Part shown: piece after piece, positions 33,742-41,978 of the stretch
How positions within the stretch are numbered: the stretch's first letter is position 1
How the letters are laid out: the number at the start of each line of letters is the position of its first letter
From: Actinomadura madurae
Lineage (GTDB): Bacteria > Actinomycetota > Actinomycetes > Streptosporangiales > Streptosporangiaceae
NCBI RefSeq assembly: GCF_900115095.1
Contig: NZ_FOVH01000005.1
Location: 1-64,000 of the forward strand
Direction of reading: 5' to 3'
Length of the DNA stretch: 64,000 nucleotides
Notes under the pieces: generated by a model
What the model saw: only the letters and a program-made list of their open reading frames with translations
Told to the model about the DNA's origin: nothing
Database searches by the model: none
Program-made: the position numbers and the translations under genes

Positions 33742-34383
33742 CTAGGGGGACGGGCGCGACAGCGCGTCCACCGAGACCAGCCCGTTCTCGACGAGGTCGA
33801 CGGCGCGGTCGAGGGCGGTGCGCATCGAGACCGGGTCGTAGCCCTCGCGGCGGCAGTGCGCGACGACCGCCTGCATGCCGCCGACCGCGATGCCGGACGC
33901 GGCGACCGCGTCGATCTCCGAGATGCCGGGGCACAGCTCGCGCAGCAGCGCCTCGATCGCCTCCTGCGCGTCCAGCAGCCGCTGGAGCGCGCGGGCCCGC
34001 AGGCCGGGGCGCTCCAGGACCAGGGCGACCTGGACGGCCCCGTAGTCGCGGTGCTCGGCGACCACGGCCTCCAGGACGTCCACGATGCTGCGCCGGATCG
34101 TCTCCATCGGCGCCTCGCCGGAAGTCCGGCGCAGCCGCTCGGAGACCTCGGCGAGCCGGTCGTCGATCTCGGCGAAGACCACGTCCTCCTTGGACGGGAA
34201 GTAGCTGAAGAACGTCCGGGGGGACACGTCCGCGGCGGCGGCGATGTCGGCGATCGTCGTCTCCTCGTAGCCGCGCTCGGCGAACAGGCGCAGCGCGGCG
34301 GTCGCGAGGGCCTGCCGGGTGCGCTGCTTCTTGCGCTCCCGCAGGCCCGCCCGCTCGGCGGGCCGTCCCGGCGCGTCGTCCAT
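33742..34383 (-). CDS. TetR-family regulator of the MMPL exporter
   Basis: The 213-residue protein has a TetR DNA-binding domain (about 10-60: RERKKQRTRQALATAALRLFAERGYEETT, then VSPRTFFSYFPSKEDVV) and a helical C-terminal ligand domain of the MftR-like type (VEAVVAEHRDYGAVQVALVLERPG). It diverges from the MMPL transporter gene and is separated from it by 71 bases with a clear dyad, so it most likely represses the exporter. MDDAPGRP is taken as start; the frame is open to 34416 across the dyad. Confidence 0.88.
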   Translation of the reverse strand: MDDAPGRPAERAGLRERKKQRTRQALATAALRLFAERGYEETTIADIAAAADVSPRTFFSYFPSKEDVVFAEIDDRLAEVSERLRRTSGEAPMETIRRSIVDVLEAVVAEHRDYGAVQVALVLERPGLRARALQRLLDAQEAIEALLRELCPGISEIDAVAASGIAVGGMQAVVAHCRREGYDPVSMRTALDRAVDLVENGLVSVDALSRPSP

Positions 34384-34410
34384 GTGACGGACATTACCAT
34401 GACTGCAAAG

Positions 34411-34425
34411 TTGCATCTATTGCAA
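34411..34425. promoter_or_regulatory. TetR operator TTGCA-N5-TGCAA
   Basis: The dyad TTGCA-TCTAT-TGCAA lies between the divergent TetR and MMPL starts, flanked on both sides by further CTGCA half sites. It is the likely binding site of the TetR protein. Confidence 0.55.
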
Positions 34426-34454
34426 AACTGCATGCATGGGTGTTCTCTGCCTGC

Positions 34455-36770
34455 ATGGCGCGATTCCTGGGGGCACTGGGCCGCTTCTGCGTGCGGAGGC
34501 GGCGCACGGTCTTCGAGCTCTGGGCCGTGCTCATGCTCGGCGCCGGCGTCCTCGGGATCACGCACGGCGGCATGTTCGTCCAGCAGAGCACGCTGCCCGG
34601 CACCGAGACCCAGCGCGCGATCGACACCCTCGGCCAGGACTTCCCCGCCATGACCGGGCCGACCGCGACCATCGTGTTCCACGAGACGGCGCAGGCCGAC
34701 CCCGCCGACTGGCGGGTCGCGCTCACGATCGGCCGGGCGATCGACAACGTCGGCAGGATGGACCGGGTCGCGTTCGTCGAGAACCCCTACGTGCGCGGCA
34801 TGGGCGGCCTGAAGGACGACAACGCCGTCGTCGTCCGGTTGAACTTCACCGGCACCATGAGCGACGTCGGGCACGCCGACCTCGACGCGCTGAACCGGGC
34901 CGTCGAGCCCGCGCGGATGGCCGGCCTGGAGGTGAGGTTCGGCGGCATCGTCGCGATGATCCTCAACCAGCCGAAGGGCGGGCCGCAGGAGGGCGTCGGG
35001 ATCTTGCTGGCCCTGGTCGTCCTGCTGCTGGCGTTCGGGTCGTTCCTCGCCGCGGGGATCCCGATCGTGGTGTCGCTGTGCGGCATGGTCGTCGCGTACT
35101 CGCTCATCCATGTCGCGGCGTCGATGTTCCAGATCGCGCCGACCGCGCCGATGGTCGCGGCGATGCTCGGGATCGGCGCCGGGATCGACTACGCGCTGTT
35201 CATCGTCACGCGCTACCGGCAGCAGCTCGCCGAGGGCGACGACACCGAGACCGCGGTCGGGCGCGCCATGGAGCACTCGGGCCACGCGGTGGTCTTCGCC
35301 GGCGGGACCGTCGTGTTCGCGATCTGCGGGCTCTTCCTCTCCGGAATCGCCTTCATCGGGCGGATCGGGATCGCCGCCGCGCTCACCGTGGCCATCATGG
35401 TGGTGGCCGCCCTGACGCTGCTCCCCGCCGTGCTCGGCTCGCTCGGGCCGCGCATCGACCGGTACGAACTGCCCAGGGTGCGGCCCGACCGCAGTTCCCG
35501 ACGCTGGACGGCCTGGGGACGCCACGTCGACCGGCACGCCTGGCCTTACGCCATCGTCGCGACCCTCGTCTTGCTGGCGCTCTCCATCCCGACCCTCAGC
35601 CTGCGTTTCGGCGTGATGGCGGACAGCATGTCGTCCCCGCGGATGGAGGCGCGGCAGGCCTACGACATCGTCGCCGAGGAGTTCGGCGCCGGGCACTACA
35701 GCCCGTTCGTAGTGGTCGCGAAGGTGCCGGGCGAGGAGAAGCGCACCAAGCCGAAGCGCGTGGTGCCCACGGTCGACGGCCGTGCGGGGTTGAGCGGTCT
35801 GACCGGCCCCGCGGCGGCCCGTCCGTCCCCGTCGCCGTCGCCCGCCCGCCCCAAGGGCGCGCCGGACCCGAGCGAGAAGCCCGACAAGCGCGCGGTGCTC
35901 GTCGGCCAGGAACTCCGGCAGCGGATCTCCGAGGTGCCCGGCGTCGTCTTCGTGGACGAGCCCGTCGTCACCGGGACCACCGCGATCGTCCAGGTCGTCC
36001 CGCGGGACGCCCCGCACGCCGAGTCGACCACCGACCTCGTCCACCGGCTGCGGACCGTGGAGATCGGCGCCGTGCGGGCCGCCCATCCGGGCACGGAGAT
36101 CTACCTGGGCGGCGAGAACCCCGCGATCATCGACGTCGCGTCGACGGTCGGGGACCGCATGCTCACCGTCGTGGTCGCCGTGGTGGCCGTCGCCCTGCTG
36201 CTCCTGGTCATCGCGTTCCGGTCGATCGTCGTCCCGCTCAAGGCCGCGCTGATGAACCTGCTGTCGATCGGCGCGTCGTTCGGCGTCGTCACCGCCGTCT
36301 TCCAGTGGGGCTGGGGCGTCCAGCTGCTGGGCGTCGACCAGGCCATCCCCATCATGTCGTTCATCCCGCTGTTCATGTTCGCCCTGATCTTCGGGCTGTC
36401 CATGGACTACGAGGTCTTCCTGCTGTCCCGGATCAAGGAGGAGTACGACAGGACGGGCGACCCGCACGAGTCCGTCGTGACCGGCATCGGGGTCACCGCC
36501 CGCCTCATCACGTCGGCCGCGCTCATCATGATCTTCGTGTTCGCCAGCTTCGTCCCGCAGCCGGACCCGACGATCAAGATGATGGCCCTGGGCCTGGCCG
36601 TGGCCGTCGCCATGGACGCCACGATCGTCCGCCTCGTCCTGGTGCCGGCGCTGATGAGCCTCCTGGGCCACGCCAACTGGTGGTGGCCGGGCCGCGGCCG
36701 CCCCACCCCGCCGCCTCCCCCGCCGCCGGAACCGGTCAACGAGCAACTGGAACTCGAACTGACCCGCTGA
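34455..36770 (+). CDS. MMPL/RND-family membrane transporter
   Basis: The 771-residue protein has the MMPL layout: one N-terminal span, a periplasmic loop (about 35-180), five spans, a second soluble loop (about 390-555) and six closing spans. Typical marks are GIGAGIDYALFIVTRYRQQL and its repeat GLSMDYEVFLLSRIKEEYDR, whose Asp/Tyr residues relay protons. Members export lipids or drugs. The second loop contains a Pro/Ser/Lys-rich insert (ARPSPSPSPARPKGAP), which is unusual. It is divergent from its TetR regulator. ATG 34455 is preferred over 34440. Confidence 0.9.
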   Translation: MARFLGALGRFCVRRRRTVFELWAVLMLGAGVLGITHGGMFVQQSTLPGTETQRAIDTLGQDFPAMTGPTATIVFHETAQADPADWRVALTIGRAIDNVGRMDRVAFVENPYVRGMGGLKDDNAVVVRLNFTGTMSDVGHADLDALNRAVEPARMAGLEVRFGGIVAMILNQPKGGPQEGVGILLALVVLLLAFGSFLAAGIPIVVSLCGMVVAYSLIHVAASMFQIAPTAPMVAAMLGIGAGIDYALFIVTRYRQQLAEGDDTETAVGRAMEHSGHAVVFAGGTVVFAICGLFLSGIAFIGRIGIAAALTVAIMVVAALTLLPAVLGSLGPRIDRYELPRVRPDRSSRRWTAWGRHVDRHAWPYAIVATLVLLALSIPTLSLRFGVMADSMSSPRMEARQAYDIVAEEFGAGHYSPFVVVAKVPGEEKRTKPKRVVPTVDGRAGLSGLTGPAAARPSPSPSPARPKGAPDPSEKPDKRAVLVGQELRQRISEVPGVVFVDEPVVTGTTAIVQVVPRDAPHAESTTDLVHRLRTVEIGAVRAAHPGTEIYLGGENPAIIDVASTVGDRMLTVVVAVVAVALLLLVIAFRSIVVPLKAALMNLLSIGASFGVVTAVFQWGWGVQLLGVDQAIPIMSFIPLFMFALIFGLSMDYEVFLLSRIKEEYDRTGDPHESVVTGIGVTARLITSAALIMIFVFASFVPQPDPTIKMMALGLAVAVAMDATIVRLVLVPALMSLLGHANWWWPGRGRPTPPPPPPPEPVNEQLELELTR

Positions 36771-36783
36771 TCACGATCGACTC

Positions 36784-36956
36784 CGAAACTTTCGAGAATG
36801 TTGGCGACGCACACCCTTGAAGATCGCGTGCGGCCGAAGACTTTCGAAATCGACTGATCGCCCACTTTACCAGCCAGGCGAAACAGACCTAAACGCGGCG
36901 CGCATTCTCGAAATCTTTCGAAAACTGTTGACTTCCCTTGAGGGCGAATCAACACT
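36784..36956 (+). promoter_or_regulatory. Xylanase promoter with CGAAA/TTTCG boxes
   Basis: Three boxes precede the xylanase gene: CGAAACTTTCG (36784-36794, a perfect CGAAA-N-TTTCG palindrome), CGAAGACTTTCGAAA (36835-36849) and CGAAATCTTTCGAAA (36909-36923). They resemble palindromes described before streptomycete xylanase genes. A promoter follows directly: TTGACT (36928-36933), 17 bases, AACACT (36951-36956). A repressor bound to the third box would cover the -35. Confidence 0.6.
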
Positions 36957-37046
36957 GACGGCAGCAACGGCTCCCCCGCCGACCCGGGTCACCCATCCGA
37001 GGACGACCGCCCACCCCTGCCGGCGTCCACGAGGAGGAACACGCCC

Positions 37047-38033
37047 ATGAGAACCGCCCCGTCGATGAGGCGCAGACGCGCGAGACCGCTGATCGGCGCC
37101 ATCGGCGCCATCATCCTGACCGCGGCCATGGCGCTGATGCCCGCCACCGCGCACGCGGCCATCACCAGCAACCAGACCGGCACCCACGACGGCTACTTCT
37201 ACTCGTTCTGGACCGACAGTTCCGGGACGGTCTCCATGGAGCTCGGGTCCGGCGGCAACTACAGCACGTCCTGGAGGAACACCGGGAACTTCGTCGCCGG
37301 AAAGGGCTGGAGCACCGGCGGACGCAGAAGCGTGAACTATTCGGGCAGCTTCAACCCGTCCGGCAATGCCTATCTGACCCTCTACGGGTGGACGAGAAAC
37401 CCGCTCATCGAGTACTACATCGTCGACAACTGGGGCACCTACCGGCCCACGGGAACGTACAAGGGCACCGTCACCAGCGACGGCGGCACCTACGACATCT
37501 ACGAGACGACCAGGTACAACGCGCCTTCCATCGAGGGCACCAGGACTTTCCAGCAGTACTGGAGCGTCCGGCAGTCGAAGCGGACGGGCGGGACCATCTC
37601 CGCGGGCAACCATTTCGACGCCTGGGCCGGTCACGGAATGAACCTCGGCAGTCACGACTACCAGATCCTCGCGACCGAGGGCTACCAGAGCAGCGGCAAT
37701 TCCAACATCACGATCGGCGGCTCCGGTGGAGGCGGCGGCGGTGGCGGCGGTGGAGGTGGAGGCGGCGGTGGCTGCACCGCGACCCTCTCCGCGGGCCAGA
37801 AATGGGACGACCGGTACAACCTCAATGTCTCGGTGTCCGGCTCCAGCAACTGGACGGTGACGATGAACGTCCCGTCCCCGGCCAAGATCAGCTCGACCTG
37901 GAACGTCAGCGCGAGCTACCCCAGCGCGCAGGTGCTGACCGCCAGGCCCAACGGCAACGGCGACAACTGGGGCGTCACCATCGCCCACAACGGGAACTGG
38001 ACCTGGCCGACGGTCTCCTGCAGCGCAGGCTGA
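37047..38033 (+). CDS. Secreted GH11 endo-xylanase with C-terminal CBM
   Basis: The 328-residue protein has a signal peptide (cut after ATAHA, about residue 37) and a GH11 beta-jelly-roll catalytic domain (about 38-223). The nucleophile Glu is at about 122 ([17 protein letters not shown]) and the acid/base Glu at about 211 ([14 protein letters not shown]). A linker of about 16 Gly (225-242) and a C-terminal carbohydrate-binding domain of CBM2-like type (243-328) follow; the latter is closed by a Cys near each end. It cleaves beta-1,4-xylan outside the cell. It starts at an ATG after GAGGAGG and is preceded by three CGAAA/TTTCG boxes. Confidence 0.95.
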   Translation: MRTAPSMRRRRARPLIGAIGAIILTAAMALMPATAHAAITSNQTGTHDGYFYSFWTDSSGTVSMELGSGGNYSTSWRNTGNFVAGKGWSTGGRRSVNYSGSFNPSGNAYLTLYGWTRNPLIEYYIVDNWGTYRPTGTYKGTVTSDGGTYDIYETTRYNAPSIEGTRTFQQYWSVRQSKRTGGTISAGNHFDAWAGHGMNLGSHDYQILATEGYQSSGNSNITIGGSGGGGGGGGGGGGGGGGCTATLSAGQKWDDRYNLNVSVSGSSNWTVTMNVPSPAKISSTWNVSASYPSAQVLTARPNGNGDNWGVTIAHNGNWTWPTVSCSAG

Positions 38034-38054
38034 CCCGGCGCGGAACCACTATCC

Positions 38055-38081
38055 GGCGCGGCGGCCACCGGCCGCCGCGCC
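38055..38081 (+). terminator. Xylanase terminator hairpin
   Basis: GGCGCGGCGGCC (38055-38066) pairs perfectly over 12 bp with 38070-38081 around ACC. It lies 21 bases after the xylanase stop. Confidence 0.8.
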
Positions 38082-38160
38082 CCCCGAAAGAAAACTCCCC
38101 GCGCCGAATCGAAGTTGATAATCTTGTCCTCGCTGCTTCGATTCCCCCGGGGAGTTGGCG

Positions 38161-39267
38161 ATGGACAATGCGCGGCGGCTTGCGACGGCGGTGACCATCG
38201 CTCGACGATGCGTAGCGGCCGTAGGACGCGACGCGAGTCCGGACGAGAACACCGCGGACGGCACAGTTCTCGCCGATGCGATGGCATTTGCCGATATCAC
38301 CGCCTCCCTCGTGGAGAAGACACGCGAGCGGCTCGACATACCAGACCTCGCGCCAACGCATCGCGTCGACATTCTGGCCGAGTGGGCCTGGCCGATTCAC
38401 ACCGCGATGCTCTCCGCCCGCCCGTTACCCGCCGCGCTCGCCGAGATACGCGACGAAGTCGAGGACGAACTCCAAGCCCAAGGCGGCCTCGTCGCCGATT
38501 CGCTCGACGCCCTGGACGGACAGGTCTACGCGCTGACCGCCCTACGCGTGGCGCTCGAATTCCAATCGCAGGGCAAGTTGGACGAAGCAAAGGAATGGCT
38601 CCGGCTCGGCCGCGAGTCAGGGCACCTCCCCGGCAAACCCGTCAATCGCACGAGGCGCCTCACCATCATCGGCGTCTCCCTGGCGCTACCGGTGGCCCTC
38701 GTGGTCTGGCTGATCGCCCGCTCCGGCGGCGACCCGGAACCCCCTTCCCTGCCGTACTCCATGTCCGACTACGCACCCGCCTGCGACGGCAAGGCCTTCC
38801 CGGCCGCTCCCGCGTACGCCGGCGCGGCACCGCACAACACGGTCGTCCTGACGGCTGCGGACGACGACCACCTGCCCACCTCGCAGAAATGGGCGTTGCT
38901 CGACACCGTCCAGTCCGGCATGGACGTCATGAAGTTCTCGCGAGCGTGGCGGCCCGACGAAGCCCGCACCGTCCAGGCCGTGGCGTGCGTCGATCTGGTC
39001 CGCCAATCCGATCTGGTCCAGGTATGCAATTACCGCCATTCACGAGACCTGATCCGGACCAGTCTGCCGACACAGATCTCCATGTTCCGCGGCTACTTCA
39101 CCGTCACCGTCATCGAGGTCCGCACCGCCCGCCGCCTGCACCACGTCGAGGTCACGGGCGACAGAGCAGTCTGCCCGCAGACGGTCGCCCTCGACACCAG
39201 CTCCGTTCACACCGAACTGACGGCCGACCAGCTCAAATCCGCCATAGGCCACCTCATCGACGGCTGA
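38161..39267 (+). CDS. Single-span membrane protein, unknown function
   Basis: The 368-residue protein has a cytosolic helical N-terminal part (about 1-160) with ARRLATAVTIARRCVAAVG and a tetratricopeptide-like stretch (FQSQGKLDEAKEWLRLG). One membrane span follows (about 168-186, LTIIGVSLALPVALVVWLIA), then an extracytoplasmic domain with four Cys (PACDGK, VACVDL, VQVCNY, AVCPQT) that may form disulphides. No family is recognised. ATG 38161 has GGGGAG 6 bases upstream. It heads a run of three same-strand genes with short gaps. Confidence 0.65.
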   Translation: MDNARRLATAVTIARRCVAAVGRDASPDENTADGTVLADAMAFADITASLVEKTRERLDIPDLAPTHRVDILAEWAWPIHTAMLSARPLPAALAEIRDEVEDELQAQGGLVADSLDALDGQVYALTALRVALEFQSQGKLDEAKEWLRLGRESGHLPGKPVNRTRRLTIIGVSLALPVALVVWLIARSGGDPEPPSLPYSMSDYAPACDGKAFPAAPAYAGAAPHNTVVLTAADDDHLPTSQKWALLDTVQSGMDVMKFSRAWRPDEARTVQAVACVDLVRQSDLVQVCNYRHSRDLIRTSLPTQISMFRGYFTVTVIEVRTARRLHHVEVTGDRAVCPQTVALDTSSVHTELTADQLKSAIGHLIDG

Positions 39268-39284
39268 ACGCCCAGGAGCTGAAC

Positions 39285-39620
39285 ATGGCCGACGATCCAC
39301 ACATCCACGTCGACTCGAAGATGGCCCGCGGCGGGGCCGCCACCCGCAACCTCATGGCCTCCACTTTCGGCCTGGCCGGCGACCTCCCGTCCACGGTGAC
39401 CACTGGATGCGGCCTGCAAGTCCCGTACGCGATGACCTCTCCCCACCCGAAAAGCGTTACCTGCCTCCCCTGCCGCGAATACGCGAGCAACGAGCACCGC
39501 CGCCTAGCGGACATGGTCGAAAACCTGGGCACCATGCCCGGCTCCCCCATCACCCCCGCTGACGCCGAGCAAGCAGCCGCCGCCCACCGCACCCTCGCCA
39601 AGAACTTCTCGGACATGTGA
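39285..39620 (+). CDS. Small hypothetical protein with CxxC
   Basis: The 111-residue protein from MADDPHIHVDSK is hydrophilic. It has a Cys in TTGCGLQVPYA and a CxxC in VTCLPCREYA, which together could form a small zinc site. The C-terminal third is an Ala-rich helix (DAEQAAAAHRTLAKNF). AGGAGC upstream gives a good ribosome binding site. It lies 17 bases after the preceding gene. No family is recognised; a DNA- or protein-binding role is possible. Confidence 0.6.
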   Translation: MADDPHIHVDSKMARGGAATRNLMASTFGLAGDLPSTVTTGCGLQVPYAMTSPHPKSVTCLPCREYASNEHRRLADMVENLGTMPGSPITPADAEQAAAAHRTLAKNFSDM

Positions 39621-39639
39621 GGGCGTCTAGAGTCGCCGC

Positions 39640-40236
39640 ATGCGACGACGGACAGGATTGGTGATCGCCGCGACCGCGACCCTGGCCTGGGGCGAGTGGT
39701 TGAACTGGCGCTGGTCTCGAACGCTCACGGGAAGCGCCGGAGGCGATTCCGAGGCCGTGGTCGTGCTGGGCTTCCGCAACCCCCAAGCGACGGCGAACTT
39801 CATCAACCGCTGGCGGGTCCGTGCCGGAATCCGCTCCGTCGCCGCTGACGCGCGCGGCACTCTCATGATCTTCAGTGGCGGTTCGACCGGCAGTGACATC
39901 GCGGAAGCCCGGTTGATGGCCGACTACGCGAAATCGGCCCTCGCGTTCGACGGCACAGTGCTGCTCGAAGACAAGAGCGCGACGACGTGGCAGAACGTCA
40001 CGAACGTGATCCCGCTGCTTGAGGACGTCGACCGCATCAAGATCGCCTCCCAGCCGGCTCACGCCCTCAAGGCCCGCGCGTACCTGCGACGGCAGCGCCC
40101 CGATCTTGCCAAGAGGCTCGTGCGGGCGGACGACTACCGCCCCGGCGAGTGGACAGCCGTCAAACCACTGCTGGCCCTGTACGGCCTCTGGACACTCCGT
40201 GCCATAAAGCCCGACGAACGAAAGGCGCACCCGTAG
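39640..40236 (+). CDS. YdcF/ElyC/SanA-family (DUF218) protein
   Basis: The 198-residue protein has a hydrophobic N-terminal segment (about 6-20) and a DUF218 domain: SEAVVVLGFRNP, LMIFSGGSTGSDIAEA, VLLEDKSATTWQNVTNV and KIASQPAHALKARAYL. This order is that of the YdcF/ElyC/SanA family linked to envelope maintenance, though the reaction is unknown. TAGAGT lies 6 bases before the ATG with no ribosome binding site, so it may be leaderless. It is convergent with the PadR gene. Confidence 0.85.
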   Translation: MRRRTGLVIAATATLAWGEWLNWRWSRTLTGSAGGDSEAVVVLGFRNPQATANFINRWRVRAGIRSVAADARGTLMIFSGGSTGSDIAEARLMADYAKSALAFDGTVLLEDKSATTWQNVTNVIPLLEDVDRIKIASQPAHALKARAYLRRQRPDLAKRLVRADDYRPGEWTAVKPLLALYGLWTLRAIKPDERKAHP

Positions 40237-40269
40237 CAAGCCGCTGTCGCAGCGGCACGCTGGTGAATG

Positions 40270-40878
40270 TCACTCGCCGCTGGTGGATCGGATGGTGTCG
40301 AGCCAATCTCTTGTCCAGGTCAGCTCTTTCTGGGTGATCTCGGCGATCAGGGATTCGACCCAGCGCAGCTCGGCCTTGGTCATGGCCATGAGGTACTCGT
40401 CTTCGATCAGGAAGAGGCGTGGGACGTCCTGCGCGTCGTTGTCCCGTCTGGCTTCCGTCTCGGCCAGGCGGCGGGTCAGGGCGGCCGCACGTTCTTCGAG
40501 GTGACGCGTCACCTCTTCGGGTGTCGTCGCGGCCATGCTGGCCAGGGCGGCGGGAAACTCGGGGAACTCGCGGGCCGGGGTGGACAGGGTCGTGGCGAGC
40601 CACTGCTGGAGGGCGTCCCGGCCCTTCTCGGTGATCTCGTAGATCGTCCGGTCCGGACGCCCCTGGCCGTGCGAGGTCTCGCGCACCTGGACCAGCTCAC
40701 GCTGCCGCAGCCAGTTGATCGTCTGGTAGACGCTGTTGCTGCGCGCCACGTTGACGATCCTGTCCTTGCCGCGCTCCTTGATGAGCCGGCGCATCCGGTA
40801 GGCGTGCATCGGTTCTTCGCTCAGGGACGCCAGGAGGACGAGGGCCAGAGGCGACTGGTGGCGTGGGCGTTCGGCCAT
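40270..40878 (-). CDS. PadR-family regulator (with C-terminal helical domain)
   Basis: The 202-residue protein has a PadR winged helix (about 8-85): LALVLLASLSEEPMHAYRMR, SVYQTINWLRQRELVQV and DRTIYEITEKGRDALQQWL. A PadR C-terminal helical dimer domain follows (about 95-200) with RLFLIEDEYLMAMTKAELRW. It diverges from a membrane/lipoprotein gene across 73 bases with a perfect 8-1-8 palindrome. PadR proteins are usually ligand-released repressors. MAERPRHQ is preferred as start; the earlier ATG 40887 is also possible. Confidence 0.88.
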   Translation of the reverse strand: MAERPRHQSPLALVLLASLSEEPMHAYRMRRLIKERGKDRIVNVARSNSVYQTINWLRQRELVQVRETSHGQGRPDRTIYEITEKGRDALQQWLATTLSTPAREFPEFPAALASMAATTPEEVTRHLEERAAALTRRLAETEARRDNDAQDVPRLFLIEDEYLMAMTKAELRWVESLIAEITQKELTWTRDWLDTIRSTSGE

Positions 40879-40915
40879 GGCCCTCATCTTCCCAGCCCGG
40901 CGACCATCCGGACGT

Positions 40916-40945
40916 TATCCATATTATGGATAGCCATGTTATGGT
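40916..40945. promoter_or_regulatory. PadR operator and leaderless promoter
   Basis: TATCCATA-T-TATGGATA (40916-40932) is a perfect palindrome. CCAT-GTT-ATGG (40934-40944) repeats its core. TATGGT (40940-40945) ends 6 bases before the ATG at 40952 and could be the -10 of a leaderless mRNA, so binding would block it. Confidence 0.65.
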
Positions 40946-40951
40946 CGCGCC

Positions 40952-41932
40952 ATGACTTCCCACTTGGTCGGCTTACTGCGAGGTTGGGGTACCGGCCCGT
41001 ACGCCGTGATGGTGCCGTCTCTGGTCATCGCCCAGGCAGTGTCGTTCCGCTCGACCGGCATGGGCTCGGCCGGGCTGGCGGTCGGCGGCCTCGCGGGTCT
41101 GGGGTGGGCGCTGCTGGTGGGCTGGGTCACCGGCCGGATCGGCACCACGTCGGAACGCAGGTCGAAAGCGGAGGATGTATTCGTCTTCTGCGGCGTGATC
41201 TGCGCGGCCTTCTTGTGCTGCGGCGGCGTCATGATGATCCTGCTCATGGGCGCGGTCCTGGACGAATCCTCGACGACGCATCAAACGCTCTCGGCGATGA
41301 TGGCCCCCACACTTCCGTACTACATCGTCGGCAACACGGCGATGGAACTTCTCATCGTCCCCGCCGCCCTCTTCCTCGGTTGGCGAGCGGGCCGGGACAC
41401 CATGACGCGAATTCACGCCATGGTGGCCGCTGCCGTGATGACTGCCGCTCTGGCGACCGGGTGTGCGGCTGCCGACGAACAAGCCGTCACCGTGGCGAAG
41501 ACCGACGGGAGCAGCCGACCGGCGCCTGCGTCGCGTGACCAGACTCGTGCGATCACTGCCTTGCTGAAGTCCATCGATCGGTCATGGAACATCGGCGATG
41601 CGGCCGCTTTCGCGGCCCACTGGACAAGTGATGGCACGGTCATCAGCCCGCAAGGCAGGCGCACCGAAGGTCGCAGCAAGATCCGCGAAGAACAGGCCGC
41701 CGCCTTCGCCGGCCCCATGAAGGGAACCACCCACGAACTCACCGCCACCAATATCCAGTGGACGGCAAGAGATCACGCGGTGGTCGACGGTGATGCGGTG
41801 GTCAGCAATCTGAGAGGAAGCGACGGGACGGTCTACCCACCGTTGTCCGCCAAATTCACCTGTGTCTGCATCAACAAGCACGGCCGGTGGATGGTTACCC
41901 ACATGGTCTCCTACACCTTCATCGATTCCTAG
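40952..41932 (+). CDS. Membrane domain fused to a lipoprotein-like SnoaL-fold domain
   Basis: The 326-residue frame has two parts. Residues 1-150 form four membrane spans (including AVGGLAGLGWALLVGWVTG and CGVICAAFLCCGGVMMILLM) that I cannot assign. Residues about 151-326 start with what looks like a complete lipoprotein signal (MTRIHAMVAAAVMTAALATGC, lipobox ALATGC) and continue as a SgcJ/SnoaL-like (DUF4440-type) domain with SIDRSWNIGDAAAFAAHWTSDGT. So this could be a fusion, or two genes joined by loss of a stop. An internal ATG at 41402 would make the lipoprotein alone. It is controlled by the divergent PadR. Confidence 0.65.
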   Translation: MTSHLVGLLRGWGTGPYAVMVPSLVIAQAVSFRSTGMGSAGLAVGGLAGLGWALLVGWVTGRIGTTSERRSKAEDVFVFCGVICAAFLCCGGVMMILLMGAVLDESSTTHQTLSAMMAPTLPYYIVGNTAMELLIVPAALFLGWRAGRDTMTRIHAMVAAAVMTAALATGCAAADEQAVTVAKTDGSSRPAPASRDQTRAITALLKSIDRSWNIGDAAAFAAHWTSDGTVISPQGRRTEGRSKIREEQAAAFAGPMKGTTHELTATNIQWTARDHAVVDGDAVVSNLRGSDGTVYPPLSAKFTCVCINKHGRWMVTHMVSYTFIDS

Positions 41933-41978
41933 GGCGGCTTCCGCCGTCCCGCGAACGGCGCCGGGGCGCGGAATGCGG

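Noticed and set aside
33486..36746. Long minus-strand frame opposite the MMPL gene
   Set aside because: It has a His/Asp/Arg-rich low-complexity translation, and the opposite strand encodes a complete MMPL transporter.
37727..37772. GGC/GGT run as an expanding repeat or sequencing artefact
   Set aside because: It is in frame and encodes the Gly linker that joins the GH11 and CBM domains, a common design.
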